From positions 248,001 through 312,000 of the forward strand of contig JAUYSK010000016.1 in the NCBI GenBank assembly GCA_030696345.1: a DNA stretch of 64,000 nt, written 5' to 3'. The notes beneath the pieces are model-generated. The model saw only the letters and a list, made by a program, of their open reading frames with translations. It did no database searches and was not told the DNA's origin. A program made the translations under genes and the position numbers. Below are positions 44,801 through 53,788 of this stretch, one piece after another (the stretch's first letter is position 1; every line of letters starts with the position of its first letter). Source of the stretch: Azonexus sp. Its GTDB lineage: Bacteria; Pseudomonadota; Gammaproteobacteria; Burkholderiales; Rhodocyclaceae.

Positions 44801-45537
44801 GTCAGTTGTTCGCCGACGCCAAGAAAATGCTGACCAGCATCATCAACGAGAACTGGCTGTCGGCCAGAGCTGTCTTCGGCCTTTATCCAGCCAGCGCCGA
44901 GAACGAAGATATCATTATTTATGCCGATGAAAACCGCACTATAGAACTCACCCGCTGGGTCGGCCTGCGCCAGCAACACAAGCAGCCGCCAGGCCGATTC
45001 AACATGGCGCTCGCCGATTTTGTCGGCAAACGCGATTACGTCGGCGTCTTTGCCGTCACCGCCGGCCACCGCATCGACGAGCGCGTCACCGCCTTTGAAG
45101 CCGCCCACGATGACTACTCGGCGATCATGCTCAAGTCGCTGGCCGATCGGCTAGCCGAGGCCGCGGCTGAATGGCTGCATCTGCAAGTCCGCACCAAATA
45201 CTGGGGTTATGCCGGCGACGAATCGCTCGACAACAGTGAACTGATCGCCGAGAAATACAAAGGTATTCGCCCGGCACCGGGCTACCCGGCCTGCCCTGAC
45301 CACACCGCCAAGCGGGAACTCTTTACCCTACTCGACGCGCCAGCCAATGCCGGCATGCATCTGACGGAATCCTGCGCCATGATGCCGGCGGCAGCGGTAT
45401 CGGGGTTCTTCATCGGGCATCCCGGAGCTTCGTATTTTGCCATTCCGAAGATAGGGCGGGACCAGCTGGAGGATTGGGCTGGGCGGAAGGGGATGGCATT
45501 GAAGGATGCGGAATATTGGCTCGCGCCGTTGCTGTAA
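41872..45537 (+). CDS. metH: Cobalamin-dependent methionine synthase
   Basis: A 1221-residue enzyme making methionine from homocysteine and methyl-THF. Domains in order: homocysteine-binding with zinc ligands (NCALGA and [11 protein letters not shown], residues 1-330), pterin-binding (about 345-610), cobalamin-binding cap and B12 domain with [12 protein letters not shown] (axial His764), and the SAM-dependent activation domain (about 890-1221, with [12 protein letters not shown]). All parts are present. The ATG at 41872 has AGGTG before it. It is governed by the SAH riboswitch. Confidence 0.97.
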   Translation: MIQADRTAELSALLQQRLLILDGAMGTMIQRHGLQEADYRGERLKDHPHDLKGNNDLLVLTQPGIIGGIHRAYLEAGADILETCTFNSTSVSQADYNLTELVYELNFEGARLARELCDEFTAANPAKPRFVAGVLGPTSRTASISPDVNDPGYRNVTFDELVANYIESITGLVEGGADILLVETVFDTLNAKAALFAIETFFDRTGRRWPVMISGTITDASGRTLSGQTAEAFWNSLNHIQPLSFGLNCALGAKELRQYVEELSRICDCYISAHPNAGLPNAFGGYDETADMLADEIESWAKAGIVNIVGGCCGTSPEHIKAIAERVATVNPRKVPKIEKKLRLSGLEPFNVGADSLYVNVGERTNVTGSKAFARMILEGRFDDALAVARQQVENGAQVIDINMDEAMLDSIAAMDRFLKLIASEPDISRVPIMIDSSKWEVIEAGLKCIQGKGIVNSISMKEGEAKFIEQARLARRYGAAVIVMAFDEKGQADTYARKTEICQRAYELLLSIGFPAEDIIFDPNIFAIATGIPEHDNYAVDFIESVRWIKQNLPHAHISGGVSNVSFSFRGNDAVREAIHTVFLFHAIKNGMTMGIVNAGMLGIYDDLEPVLRDKVEDVVLNRNPNAGEALVDFAQTVKEGKAKDTGPDLSWREQSVEKRLEHALIKGITEFVVADTEEVRAQLAAEGKPPLSVIEGPLMNGMNHVGDLFGAGKMFLPQVVKSARVMKQAVAHLLPYIEAEKTRTGLGSKGKILMATVKGDVHDIGKNIVGVVLGCNGYDVVDLGVMVSCDNILKAALEHRVDIIGLSGLITPSLEEMAHVASEMQRLGMKQPLLIGGATTSRAHTAIKIAPNTEGAVIYVPDASRAVGVATKLLSVDQRDGYMAEIVAEYETVRAEHAGRKGATMVTLVEARANRFTWNEAFSPTIPNQLGLQTLNPSLADLSLLIDWTPFFQSWDLAGRYPAILENETVGEAARQLFADAKKMLTSIINENWLSARAVFGLYPASAENEDIIIYADENRTIELTRWVGLRQQHKQPPGRFNMALADFVGKRDYVGVFAVTAGHRIDERVTAFEAAHDDYSAIMLKSLADRLAEAAAEWLHLQVRTKYWGYAGDESLDNSELIAEKYKGIRPAPGYPACPDHTAKRELFTLLDAPANAGMHLTESCAMMPAAAVSGFFIGHPGASYFAIPKIGRDQLEDWAGRKGMALKDAEYWLAPLL

Positions 45538-46169
45538 TCGGGACGGTAGCTGGAGGGAATCCAGTGGTTTTGGCGTTCCCGTTTCAATGTTTAACGCAGA
45601 TTTAATGGGCAGTGTTTTCCGCCTTGCGGGCGGGCGTACTTTCTTTTGCTTCGCCAAAATAAAGTAGCCAAAGAAAAGGCGACCCCGGGTTACGCGGTTG
45701 GCTGCGCCAACTTCCCTGCGCACCTCGAAACCGGCTGGGGCTGCGGAACTCGGGCTACGCCCTCAGACAGTCCTCGCCCCTTTCCGCCGGCTTCTCCGTT
45801 GCTCGGCGCTGCACACGAGGCCCAAATGCGCGCTGTTGCGCGCCACCAACCGCCGCCACTCCCGTCAAAATTGGAATGATCACACCAAAGGTTCAGCCCG
45901 GACCGTTTCACCGGGCCCCTTGGAAGGTGCCGAGCAACGCAGGAATGCCGGGGGCCTTTGGCTGGCGTTGTCTGAGCCGCAGGCGAGTTTAGCCAGCCAC
46001 CCGGCGTTTCGAGTAGCGCAGGGAACCGGCGCAGCCGGCACCGCCCCTGGGTCGCCTTTTCTTTGCTTACTTTCTTTTGGCGAAGCAAAAGAAAGTAAGA
46101 CGCCCCGCAAGGGCGGAAAACAATAGCCAACCCAAGCACCCCACCCAAAAATCGACGAAAATCGCCCTT
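45538..46169. other. Intergenic region between metH and murB
   Basis: 632 bp with no believable protein gene. Most of it (45613-46122) is a large inverted-repeat element described separately. The first 75 bp after metH holds no strong terminator, and the last 47 bp before murB shows no clear ribosome site. Confidence 0.85.
45613..46122. repeat. 510-bp inverted-repeat intergenic element
   Basis: The two ends are inverted copies of about 75 bp (45613-45689 and 46047-46122) with a few indels. Further in, the arms keep partial inverted similarity for roughly 200 bp each (shared words TTCCCTGCGC, CTCGAAAC, CTCAGACA, GTTGCTCGGC in one arm and their complements in the other). The right end contains a perfect 14-bp-arm palindrome (46066-46099) and the left end a matching one with a mismatch (about 45638-45665). 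Short reading frames inside translate as low-complexity strings rich in FASPKESKQRKGD-like text, which look like artefacts of the repeat. Confidence 0.8.
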
Positions 46170-47183
46170 ATGCACGAAAGCAAAAACATCAACCTAACCC
46201 CCTTCAACACCCTGGCCCTCCCCGGCCAGGCCGCTCGCTATCAAAAAATCACCACCCCCGAGCAGCTAGCCGCAGCAACAACAGCCAACGAAAAGCGCTT
46301 CATCCTCGGCGGTGGCAGCAATCTCGTCCTGAATGGAAACTTCGACGGCCTCATCCTCCACATGGCTATCCCCTGCAAGCGCCTGCTCAAGGAAGACGCC
46401 GAATCGTTCTACATCGAAGCCGGTGCCGGTGAAAACTGGCATGACTTCGTCCAATGGACGTTGCAACAGGGCTACCCCGGCCTGGAAAATCTCAGCCTGA
46501 TTCCCGGCACCGTCGGCGCTGCACCAATCCAGAATGTCGGTGCCTACGGGATCGAAGTCGGTGAGTTACTGCATAACGTCACTGCCTGGGATTTTGAAAA
46601 ACAGGCTTTTTTGACCGTCGACCGCAGCGCTTGCCGTTTCGGCTACCGTGACAGCGTTTTCAAGCAGCAAGGCTGGCATTTGAGCGGTCGCATGGCGATC
46701 ACTTCAGTGGTTTTCCGCCTGCCAAAAGCCTGGGTTGCCAATACCCGCTACGCCGATGTAACTCAGGAGCTGGCAGCGCAACAGATCAGCACGCCCACAC
46801 CGCAGGACGTCGCCAACGCCATCATTGCTGTTCGCCAGCGCAAGCTGCCTGACCCGGCGATTATTCCCAACGCCGGCAGCTTCTTCCACAACCCGGTGGT
46901 CGACCACAACGTCGCCCATGCTCTTGCCAGCCAGAACCCCGCCCTGCCCTGCTACCCGCAGCCGGATGGCCGGGTCAAGCTGGCCGCCGGCTGGCTGATC
47001 GAACAGGCTGGCTGGAAAGGCAAGAACCTCGGACCGGTCGGCATGTACGAGAAGCAGGCGCTGGTTCTGGTCAATCGCGGCGGCGCTACCGGAGCCGATG
47101 TCCGGCGGACAATGGCGGCGGTTCAGGCCGATGTCAAAGCGCGTTTCGGCGTCGACCTCACTCCTGAACCGATTTTTCTCTGA
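46170..47183 (+). CDS. murB: UDP-N-acetylmuramate dehydrogenase
   Basis: A 337-residue FAD enzyme that reduces UDP-GlcNAc-enolpyruvate in peptidoglycan synthesis. It shows LGGGSNLVL and LSLIPGTVGAAPIQNVGAYG (FAD binding), the catalytic-region serine in PNAGSFFHNPVV, and the C-terminal glutamate region DLTPEPIFL, which fits type I MurB with the longer loop. The ATG at 46170 follows the repeat element with no good ribosome site. It overlaps the convergent amidase by 26 bp. Confidence 0.95.
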   Translation: MHESKNINLTPFNTLALPGQAARYQKITTPEQLAAATTANEKRFILGGGSNLVLNGNFDGLILHMAIPCKRLLKEDAESFYIEAGAGENWHDFVQWTLQQGYPGLENLSLIPGTVGAAPIQNVGAYGIEVGELLHNVTAWDFEKQAFLTVDRSACRFGYRDSVFKQQGWHLSGRMAITSVVFRLPKAWVANTRYADVTQELAAQQISTPTPQDVANAIIAVRQRKLPDPAIIPNAGSFFHNPVVDHNVAHALASQNPALPCYPQPDGRVKLAAGWLIEQAGWKGKNLGPVGMYEKQALVLVNRGGATGADVRRTMAAVQADVKARFGVDLTPEPIFL

Positions 47184-47871
47184 CTGACAGACAGCCAGCA
47201 ATGCCGGTCGTGACGGCATCCGCCATCCGCGCCTGACGTTCTGGATCGAACAATTCCAGTTCTTCTTCGCGATGCTTGATCACCCCGGCTTCGAAAAGCA
47301 CGGCCGGCAGCTTCGTTCGGTACAGCACGACGAGGTTGTCGTAATACCAGACGCCGTTTTTCTGGTCGGCCGGCAAATGCTTGCGGCCATGCCACATCGA
47401 CGGCACGAAGCCGGCTCGCACCATCACGGCGCCGATACTTGAAGCGCAACGCAGGCTGGTGGCGAGATCGGGATTCTGCGCCGAGACAAAAATGCCGAAG
47501 CCGCGTTTGACCTCGGTATAGCTCGCCTCGCTGCCGTCCCAATCCCAGAGCTGCAGATATTGCTGGCTGATCGAATCGTGATGAATGGCGATGAAAAAAT
47601 CGCTGCCGTTCGCCTGGCGCGGGCGCTCCGCCAGACTGCCGATATCACCGGCAAAGTTGATTTCCTTCACCCGCAAACCACGTTCGCGCAAAGTCCCGGC
47701 CAGGCGCATGGCAAACTGCTGGTTGAATTCGAACTCGGTCCGTCCGCGCGCACTGATCGCACCGGTGTCTTTCAGACCATGGCCAACGTCGACGGCGACC
47801 ATCGGCGGCGCCGCCGATGCTGCGGTCGACTGCAAAAAAAGGGCAAAAATCAGAAGGCGCTGGAAACTCAT
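47158..47871 (-). CDS. N-acetylmuramoyl-L-alanine amidase (Amidase_3)
   Basis: A 237-residue exported amidase. The signal peptide is MSFQRLLIFALFLQSTAASA. Zinc ligands are seen in AVDVGHGLKDTGA (His), GRTEFEFNQQFA (Glu) and FIAIHHDS (His), with the catalytic glutamate in VLFEAGVIKH. It lacks the AMIN targeting domain of AmiC. It cuts the stem peptide from peptidoglycan. It diverges from the cytochrome gene and converges on murB. Confidence 0.92.
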   Translation of the reverse strand: MSFQRLLIFALFLQSTAASAAPPMVAVDVGHGLKDTGAISARGRTEFEFNQQFAMRLAGTLRERGLRVKEINFAGDIGSLAERPRQANGSDFFIAIHHDSISQQYLQLWDWDGSEASYTEVKRGFGIFVSAQNPDLATSLRCASSIGAVMVRAGFVPSMWHGRKHLPADQKNGVWYYDNLVVLYRTKLPAVLFEAGVIKHREEELELFDPERQARMADAVTTGIAGCLSVREKSVQE

Positions 47872-47929
47872 GCGCGAATTATCGCGGCGATTTAAGATAC
47901 TGGCACTCCCTGACCAAACATCATTTCCC

Positions 47930-48298
47930 ATGCGCCTTCTTCCCCTCGCCTTGTTGGCGGTTTTCCTGCCCGCCGGTGCCGAAGAAAAATCCGGTGCCGA
48001 AGTTTATGAATCCACCTGCATCGAGTGTCACGGCAGCGGCAAGCATCGGGCACCCATACTCGGCGACAAGAAAGCCTGGCGCCCACTGGTACGGGAAGGC
48101 CTCGATGATCTGGTGCCGGCGTCGTATGGCGGACTCCGAAAAATGCCGGCCAAGGGCGGCAACCCGGCCCTGAGTGACCTTGAAGTCGCCCGGGGGGTGA
48201 TTTTCATGGCCAATGCCGGCGGCGGCAAGTTTGCCGAGCCGAGTGCTAGCGACCTCGAACGCTGGCGCCGGAAAGCAGATAGCCGGCGGAAGCGCTGA
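47930..48298 (+). CDS. Mono-haem c-type cytochrome
   Basis: A 122-residue exported cytochrome. Signal peptide MRLLPLALLAVFLPAGA; one haem site CIECH at residues 30-34; probable axial methionine in LRKMPAKGGNP. The C5-type pattern (GGLRKMPAKGG, then VARGVIFMANAGG) resembles cytochrome c5. The C-terminus is very basic. Its electron partner is unknown. Confidence 0.9.
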   Translation: MRLLPLALLAVFLPAGAEEKSGAEVYESTCIECHGSGKHRAPILGDKKAWRPLVREGLDDLVPASYGGLRKMPAKGGNPALSDLEVARGVIFMANAGGGKFAEPSASDLERWRRKADSRRKR

Positions 48299-48349
48299 GA
48301 ACCGCCCCAAATTAATTGCGCTACAGCTCGTAGCCCCGAAGGAGACAAA

Positions 48350-48913
48350 ATGGAACTCGAAAAAGCTCGTGGCACCTCGGCCCATCAGCCCGACCTGAAC
48401 TGGAGCCAGGTCCGCGAAACGGTATTGATGCTCGAACTGGCTGCCGTCCAGATCGAAACCGCGATGAAGGACAGCAACGCTTCAGTTGAAGTGCTGACCA
48501 ATTCCTTTACCACCATGGCTGGCTATATGCAGATGATTTCCCAGACCGTGGAGTCACTGCCCGATGTCGGTGAGGTCGGCGTGGCGAAACAGAATCTGAG
48601 CGGGATTTCCGAAAACGTATCGACCATGGTGCATCAGGCGATCATCGCCTTCCAGTTTTACGACAAGCTGGTGCAGCGGCTGGCCCACGTTGGCTACAGC
48701 CTTGGCGACCTGAGCAATCTGGTTGCCGACACCCAGCGCCTGTTCAACCCTGGCGAATGGGTTGGATTGCAGGAGAAGATCAAGTCGAAATACACCACCG
48801 TCGACGAAGTCGCCATGTTCGAAGCGGTCATGCAGGGCGTACCGGTTCATGAAGCTGTCGACAAGTTCATTGCCGACATGAAGAACAAGACCGACGACAT
48901 CGAGCTCTTCTAA
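48350..48913 (+). CDS. Helical protein with CheZ/chemotaxis-like segment
   Basis: A 187-residue, entirely helical soluble protein. Helices such as LNWSQVRETVLMLELAAVQIE and HQAIIAFQFYDKLVQRLAHV are reminiscent of CheZ-like or chemotaxis-associated bundles (the pattern F-Q-F-x-D-x-L-x-Q). No catalytic residue can be assigned. GGAG precedes the ATG closely. It is likely a regulatory protein; function unknown. Confidence 0.6.
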   Translation: MELEKARGTSAHQPDLNWSQVRETVLMLELAAVQIETAMKDSNASVEVLTNSFTTMAGYMQMISQTVESLPDVGEVGVAKQNLSGISENVSTMVHQAIIAFQFYDKLVQRLAHVGYSLGDLSNLVADTQRLFNPGEWVGLQEKIKSKYTTVDEVAMFEAVMQGVPVHEAVDKFIADMKNKTDDIELF

Positions 48914-48926
48914 AACCCGTTACAGT

Positions 48927-49253
48927 TTAGAAAGCGGCAGCGGCCTGCCAGACGATATTGGCTTTCGGACCACCTTTGGCGGTGCGTTCAAGCATGTCGA
49001 TCAATGGCCAGGCACGCTGTCCCAGCACAACAACTGGCTGCCTTCTCTCTTCCGGCACATCGAGGTCTTCCTCTGGTGCCGGCTCGGCCAATTGCGAGGC
49101 CTGCCGCAAAGCTGCTGCCGCACCCGCCATTTCGGCCTGAGTAAAGGTGCCTTTCGCGGTCGTTTCCTTACCAATAGCCCCGAGCAGTTCCTTGGCCGCA
49201 TCGGCAAACATCAGAATTTCGCCGGTCTCGCTCGAAGTGAATGTCACTAGCAT
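48927..49253 (-). CDS. DUF1840 family protein
   Basis: A 108-residue protein starting MLVTFTSSETGEILMFADAAKELL, the DUF1840 signature, with a conserved PVVVLGQRAWPLIDML C-terminus. The family is common in betaproteobacteria and uncharacterised. It converges with the CheZ-like gene and diverges from the methyltransferase-like gene. Confidence 0.83.
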   Translation of the reverse strand: MLVTFTSSETGEILMFADAAKELLGAIGKETTAKGTFTQAEMAGAAAALRQASQLAEPAPEEDLDVPEERRQPVVVLGQRAWPLIDMLERTAKGGPKANIVWQAAAAF

Positions 49254-49335
49254 TATATTTCCTTTGGCGGTACTGCAATAATGTTGTCAGAGCGCGCAGC
49301 CTTCATGCAGAATGGAGCTCATTGGGAGACAACAC

Positions 49336-49986
49336 ATGAATAATGATACTAACGCCATTCCTTTCGAGATTGGGAACGATGAAAACGAACGCCTGGCCCT
49401 TGAAGAATGTGTCAAGCGGCAACGTGTCGATCAACGGGTATCCGTGTTGGTTATTCCTTCCAGGCACTGCGAACTGGCAGTGAAGTTTGCCCACCTGGGC
49501 GCCCAAGTCACAGCCGCCGATTCGCCTTCCGTGAAAAGCGAAGTTGAAGGCCGCATTCTGGCCTCCGGGTTTCGTGATGAAATCAGCTACCTTGCCTGCA
49601 CATTGGATAACCTGCCCGATGACCAGCCGGGTGAGCCCTACGACATCATCTTTGTCCGCCGTGGACTCTGTGGCATGCCCTATGAGCAGGCTCGAATCGT
49701 CGTTCGCCAGTTGCTGCTCAAGCTCAGAATCGGCGGCAAACTCTACTTGTCGATCCTTGGCCTGCATTCCGAGCTGGGCGAAGGCTATGCCGACCACGAC
49801 CAACCGGTCGATCAGCGCTTTGCCCCGTTGTCTCCCTCGTTGGCCAAAAGGTACAACATCACTGCGCCGGTCTGCCTCTACACCGAGCGCAACCTCTTCA
49901 TGCTGCTGCTCGAAGCCGGTGCCAGCGTCCTGCGCACGCTGACTACCACTTACGGCAATGTCAAGGCCGTCGCCGTTCGGGTCTGA
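49336..49986 (+). CDS. Methyltransferase-like protein with degenerate SAM loop
   Basis: A 216-residue protein with a Rossmann-like pattern (VSVLVIPSRHCELAVKFAHL, then GAQVTAADSPS, then YDIIFVRRGLCGM, LRIGGKLYLSILGLHSE). The acidic residue at the end of strand 2 is kept (AAD), but the glycine-rich motif I is replaced by IPSRHCE. It may bind SAM weakly or not at all. GGGAG lies before ATG 49336. The ROK gene follows 2 bp later. Confidence 0.6.
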   Translation: MNNDTNAIPFEIGNDENERLALEECVKRQRVDQRVSVLVIPSRHCELAVKFAHLGAQVTAADSPSVKSEVEGRILASGFRDEISYLACTLDNLPDDQPGEPYDIIFVRRGLCGMPYEQARIVVRQLLLKLRIGGKLYLSILGLHSELGEGYADHDQPVDQRFAPLSPSLAKRYNITAPVCLYTERNLFMLLLEAGASVLRTLTTTYGNVKAVAVRV

Positions 49987-49988
49987 AC

Positions 49989-50882
49989 TTGCGCCTGGGC
50001 GTTGACCTTGGCGGCAGCAAGATAGAGATCATTGCTCTGGCCGACGATGGTCGCTCCCTGTTGCGACGGCGTATCGAAACACCACAGGGAGACTACATGG
50101 CCACCCTGATGGCCGTCGCCGGGCTGGTTGAATCGGTTGAAAACGAGCTGGGTCAGCGCGGTTCGGTCGGCATCGGTATTCCCGGCGCCGAATCACTGGC
50201 TACCGGCCTGATCAAGAACGCCAACTCCACCTGTCTGATCGGCAAACCGCTCAAACGGGATTTGCAGGCTGTCTTGCAACGCCAAGTCAGGCTGGCTAAC
50301 GATGCCAATTGCTTTGCGCTCTCAGAAGCGGTGGATGGCAGTGGCCGGGATGCCGAAATCGTCTTCGGCATCATTCTCGGCACTGGCGTTGGTGGCGGCA
50401 TCGTCATCAACCGGCAAGTTCTGACCGGGGCCAACGCCATCGCCGGCGAATGGGGCCACAATCCGCTGCCACTGCCGGAAGCCGATGATCTGCCGCTGCC
50501 GCCCTGTTATTGCGGACGCCATGGCTGCATCGAGACCTACCTTTCCGGCCCGGCAATAGCCGCTGACCATCTCAGGCACACCGGCCAAAAGCTGGATGCG
50601 GCCGAGATCGACGCCCGCGCAAGCGCCAGCGATGCTGCCTGCGAGTCCACCTTGCAACGCTATGAAGCCCGGCTCGGTCGGGCGCTGGCAGGGATCATCA
50701 ACATTCTCGACCCACAGGTCATCGTGCTGGGCGGCGGTTTGTCGAAGATGCAACGCCTCTACCGCAACTTGCCTGAATGCTGCGGTCAACACGTCTTTTC
50801 AGACGTTTTTTACACCAGAATTGTCCCGCCCGCACATGGGGATTCCTCGGGGGTGCGCGGCGCAGCATGGCTTTGGGATTGA
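49989..50882 (+). CDS. ROK-family sugar kinase
   Basis: A 297-residue kinase starting at TTG (RLGVDLGGSKIEIIALADDG). The phosphate loop, GIGIPGAES, catalytic region NDANCFALSEA and the zinc motif CYCGRHGCIETYLSGPAI are present, the signature of ROK glucokinase/fructokinase (Mak-like) enzymes. Phosphorylation of fructose or glucose is likely; the exact sugar is not readable. It is coupled to the methyltransferase-like gene by a 2-bp gap. Confidence 0.9.
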   Translation: MRLGVDLGGSKIEIIALADDGRSLLRRRIETPQGDYMATLMAVAGLVESVENELGQRGSVGIGIPGAESLATGLIKNANSTCLIGKPLKRDLQAVLQRQVRLANDANCFALSEAVDGSGRDAEIVFGIILGTGVGGGIVINRQVLTGANAIAGEWGHNPLPLPEADDLPLPPCYCGRHGCIETYLSGPAIAADHLRHTGQKLDAAEIDARASASDAACESTLQRYEARLGRALAGIINILDPQVIVLGGGLSKMQRLYRNLPECCGQHVFSDVFYTRIVPPAHGDSSGVRGAAWLWD

Positions 50883-50900
50883 TGGCACAATCCGGCGACC

Positions 50901-51596
50901 ATGGCACAAATTTCCTTATTCGTCGGCAGTATTCGCCCACTACCTGAGTCCGGCCGCCCGACCGGCATCTACAAGCAAGCGGTCAGCGGCCCTCTGCCGC
51001 TTGACGAAGATGGCTTCGTGGGCGACCAGCAGGCCGACCGTCGCGTCCATGGCGGCCCGGAGAAAGCTGTGCATCTCTACCCGGCTCGCCACTACGCCAA
51101 ACTCGCCGCCCGCTTTCCCGATGCTGCTGTGGAACTCGTGCCCGGCAGCATGGGCGAAAATATTTCGGCCGATCTCGATGAAGGCGACGTCCACGTCGGA
51201 GACATCTGGCGCCTGGGCAATGCCCGCCTGCAAGTCTGCCAACCGCGCAACCCGTGCTGGAAAATCGACGAACGTTTCAGCAACGACGGCATGGCCGCCT
51301 TCATCGCCGAGGAGCGGCTGACCGGCTGGTACTGGCGGGTCATCAGTCCCGGCCAGGTCCAGCCCGGCGACGAATTGTTGCTTGAAGAAGCCGCCAATGG
51401 CCCGACTTTGGCCGAGGCCATGCAGCTCTGGCAGGCCCATCGCCCACCTCCGGCGGCACTGGAACAATTGGCCGCGACACCCGGCATTGCCAGCCAATGG
51501 AAACAAAAGATCGAGAACCGTATTTCATGGCTCGCTCAAAATATCGAAACGCTGCCCCAGCCGGCGCCGTTTCACGTGAAACCGGAGAAGCCGTGA
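50901..51596 (+). CDS. MOSC domain protein (YiiM-like)
   Basis: A 231-residue protein. Segments GIYKQAVSGPLPL, GDQQADRRVHGGPEKAVHLY, PGSMGENIS, and the conserved cysteine in CQPRNPCWKIDER mark the MOSC beta-barrel of the YiiM branch, thought to handle molybdenum-cofactor sulfur or to act in reduction of N-hydroxylated bases. Starts 18 bp after the ROK stop and overlaps the MFS start. Confidence 0.9.
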   Translation: MAQISLFVGSIRPLPESGRPTGIYKQAVSGPLPLDEDGFVGDQQADRRVHGGPEKAVHLYPARHYAKLAARFPDAAVELVPGSMGENISADLDEGDVHVGDIWRLGNARLQVCQPRNPCWKIDERFSNDGMAAFIAEERLTGWYWRVISPGQVQPGDELLLEEAANGPTLAEAMQLWQAHRPPPAALEQLAATPGIASQWKQKIENRISWLAQNIETLPQPAPFHVKPEKP

Positions 51597-52810
51597 ATTA
51601 CCCCGACGCCCGCAGCCTGTGGATCAAGCTCTTCCTGCCGTTCGCCGGTGGCTACTTCCTCTCCTACCTCTATCGCACCGCCAATGCCATCATCGGCCCG
51701 GTCCTCGCCAGCGAACTGAATCTCGGCGACAACGCACTCGGTCTGCTGACCAGCACCTACTTTCTCGCATTTGGCGCCGCCCAGCTGCCGCTCGGCATGC
51801 TGCTCGACCGTTTCGGCCCGCGCCGTGTCGAAGCCAGCCTGTTGCTGATTGCCGCCGCTGGTGCCGCTGTCTTCGCCCTTTCCGATTCGCTGGGCGGACT
51901 GGCGCTCGGGCGGGCACTGATCGGCCTCGGCGTTTCGGCCTGCCTGATGGCTTCGTTCAAGGCCTTTGCCCAATGGTTCCCACCCGAACGACTGGCCTCG
52001 CTGACTGGCTGGATCATGGCCTCCGGTGGCCTGGGGGCGCTAGCCGCATCAAAGCCGCTGGAACTGGCACTTGGCTTTGCCTCATGGCGCGAAATTTCAC
52101 TCGGGCTGGCCGCGGCAACATTTCTGGTCGCTGCCGCCATCTGGTTCGTCAGCCCCGAGAAAGAGGGAGAGGAACACGGCGCCGGCTTTGCGGAGCAACT
52201 GGCGGGCGTCAGGACAATTTTCTCCAGCGCCCATTTCTGGCGCTACGGCCCGATGGGCTTCTGGTTTACCGGCGGCTTCATGGCCGTGCAAGGGCTCTGG
52301 GCTTCACGCTGGATGACCGTCATGGAGGGCATGAGCGGCGCCGATATTGCGGCCCGACTCACCTGGATCAGCGGCGCCATGCTGGCCGGTTTCCTGTTCA
52401 TGGGCTTTTTCGCCACCCGGCTGGTGCACCGGGGCATCAAGCTGGAACAGGTTTATTTGGGCGCCATGGTCGTCGCCATCTCGATTTTCGGCCTGATCGG
52501 CAGCCTGCCGAACTTTGCCGGCAATTTGTTGTGGCCGGTGCTCGGTATCTGCTTTTCGCTCTCCAACATTTCCTATTCGCTGGTTGCTCAGGCATTCCCG
52601 ATCAAGCTCTCCGGGCGGGCCAATACTTCGCTGAATCTGCTGGTATTCGCCGGTGCCTTCGGGCTGCAATGGGGCATCGGCGTTCTCGTCGATGCGCTTC
52701 AAGCGAATGGATGGGCAGGCGACGCGGCTTTCCGCGCCGCCTTTATCACGCTCCTAGGCGGCCAGTTGCTGGCGCTCATCTGGATGTTTCTCTCCGGCCG
52801 GCAGCGCTGA
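51593..52810 (+). CDS. MFS transporter
   Basis: A 405-residue, twelve-helix transporter starting at GTG (overlap with the MOSC stop, GGAG before it). The MFS signature is PLGMLLDRFGPRRVEASLL; the second half begins around residue 215 after a soluble loop (SPEKEGEEHG). It resembles nitrate/nitrite or organic anion MFS members in the first helix (GGYFLSYLYRTANAIIGP), but the substrate is unknown. It overlaps the convergent EF-hand-like gene by 57 bp. Confidence 0.87.
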   Translation: MNYPDARSLWIKLFLPFAGGYFLSYLYRTANAIIGPVLASELNLGDNALGLLTSTYFLAFGAAQLPLGMLLDRFGPRRVEASLLLIAAAGAAVFALSDSLGGLALGRALIGLGVSACLMASFKAFAQWFPPERLASLTGWIMASGGLGALAASKPLELALGFASWREISLGLAAATFLVAAAIWFVSPEKEGEEHGAGFAEQLAGVRTIFSSAHFWRYGPMGFWFTGGFMAVQGLWASRWMTVMEGMSGADIAARLTWISGAMLAGFLFMGFFATRLVHRGIKLEQVYLGAMVVAISIFGLIGSLPNFAGNLLWPVLGICFSLSNISYSLVAQAFPIKLSGRANTSLNLLVFAGAFGLQWGIGVLVDALQANGWAGDAAFRAAFITLLGGQLLALIWMFLSGRQR

Positions 52811-53737
52811 AACCGCCAGGTCAACCTGCTGCATGTGGCCAACTTCGCCGGCTTCCGAGAGATATACGCCGGCTGCCCGAATCTGACCAAGCAGTTCATT
52901 GCTGCTGGTTTTTAGCGAAAACGGGGCGTCCACCGCAGCAGTGTAGAGCGCCCCGACACCCCGCTGCGCTAACGAGCTGAAGCTGTCGCCAGACCACACG
53001 GCGAGCTGCTTGAAGGCCGGGTCTGCCTCGTCGATCCAGCCATTGTGATCAGCATCGAGCAAGGCCAGATCGGCAAAGCCGTTGCCGCTGGCGACACCGA
53101 ACAACTCGCTGCCGTTATCCGCCTTGCCATTGCCGTTACGGTCGAATACCAGAAAGCCGCTAGCGCTCCCCAGTCCGGGAATCTGCTCCGCCTTGCCGTC
53201 GGCGTTCAGATCGAAGGCGATGCGATCTTTGGTCAGTTCGCTGGCCTTGCCATCAAAACTGAGAATCAGCGGATCGCGCAAGGCGATGGTGCCGCTCTCG
53301 TCCGAGGTTTTCGTGCTGGCATAGTCCCGCGCCATTTCCATCGAAAAATCGAAACTGATCTGCCTGCCGTCACAAGTATTGACCAACCCCTTGCCGCATA
53401 CCGTTGTCTTTTCTGACTCGCTGAATGATTCGCTGACGCTGCGCCGCCAGGTGATTTCCGGTTGGCTGGCCGGCGTGTTGCCTTCCTGCGGAACGGCATC
53501 ACAAGCGGCAAAGTCTGCCCCGCATTTCTTGCCTTCCATTGCCGCCAGAAGGGCATCGATCAGCGACTGCAACAGCTTCTGCACCCGTTCCCGGGCGGCA
53601 CTCGCCTCATCGCTGCGCGGCACTGCCAGGCTGTCGAATAGCTTGCGAAAGCCCATCTCGGTGTTGATTTCCACGCTCTGACTACGGCTGGCTTCATGAG
53701 TGGCCGACAGTTGAACCGACGAATCCTGAATTTTCAT
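52754..53737 (-). CDS. Protein with EF-hand-like D/N repeats (unknown function)
   Basis: A 327-residue protein. Three calcium-loop-like sequences are visible: DLNADGKAEQI, DRNGNGKADNGSELFG and DADHNGWIDEAD (about 195-255). These occur in many secreted or surface repeat proteins, but no signal peptide is seen here. The N-terminal half has a CGADFAACDA motif and a Ser/Glu-rich segment. It could be exported by a non-Sec route. It lies next to priA on the same strand. Confidence 0.65.
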   Translation of the reverse strand: MKIQDSSVQLSATHEASRSQSVEINTEMGFRKLFDSLAVPRSDEASAARERVQKLLQSLIDALLAAMEGKKCGADFAACDAVPQEGNTPASQPEITWRRSVSESFSESEKTTVCGKGLVNTCDGRQISFDFSMEMARDYASTKTSDESGTIALRDPLILSFDGKASELTKDRIAFDLNADGKAEQIPGLGSASGFLVFDRNGNGKADNGSELFGVASGNGFADLALLDADHNGWIDEADPAFKQLAVWSGDSFSSLAQRGVGALYTAAVDAPFSLKTSSNELLGQIRAAGVYLSEAGEVGHMQQVDLAVSALPAGEKHPDERQQLAA

Positions 53738-53788
53738 GGTGACCTCCTTGCGCTTGTTGGACTAACTCCAGCGCAAGGGTCGTGCCTG

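Noticed and set aside
45698..46126. Possible small proteins within the metH-murB gap on both strands
   Set aside because: They are translations of the inverted-repeat arms and differ from each other as the DNA repeat dictates; no ribosome sites.
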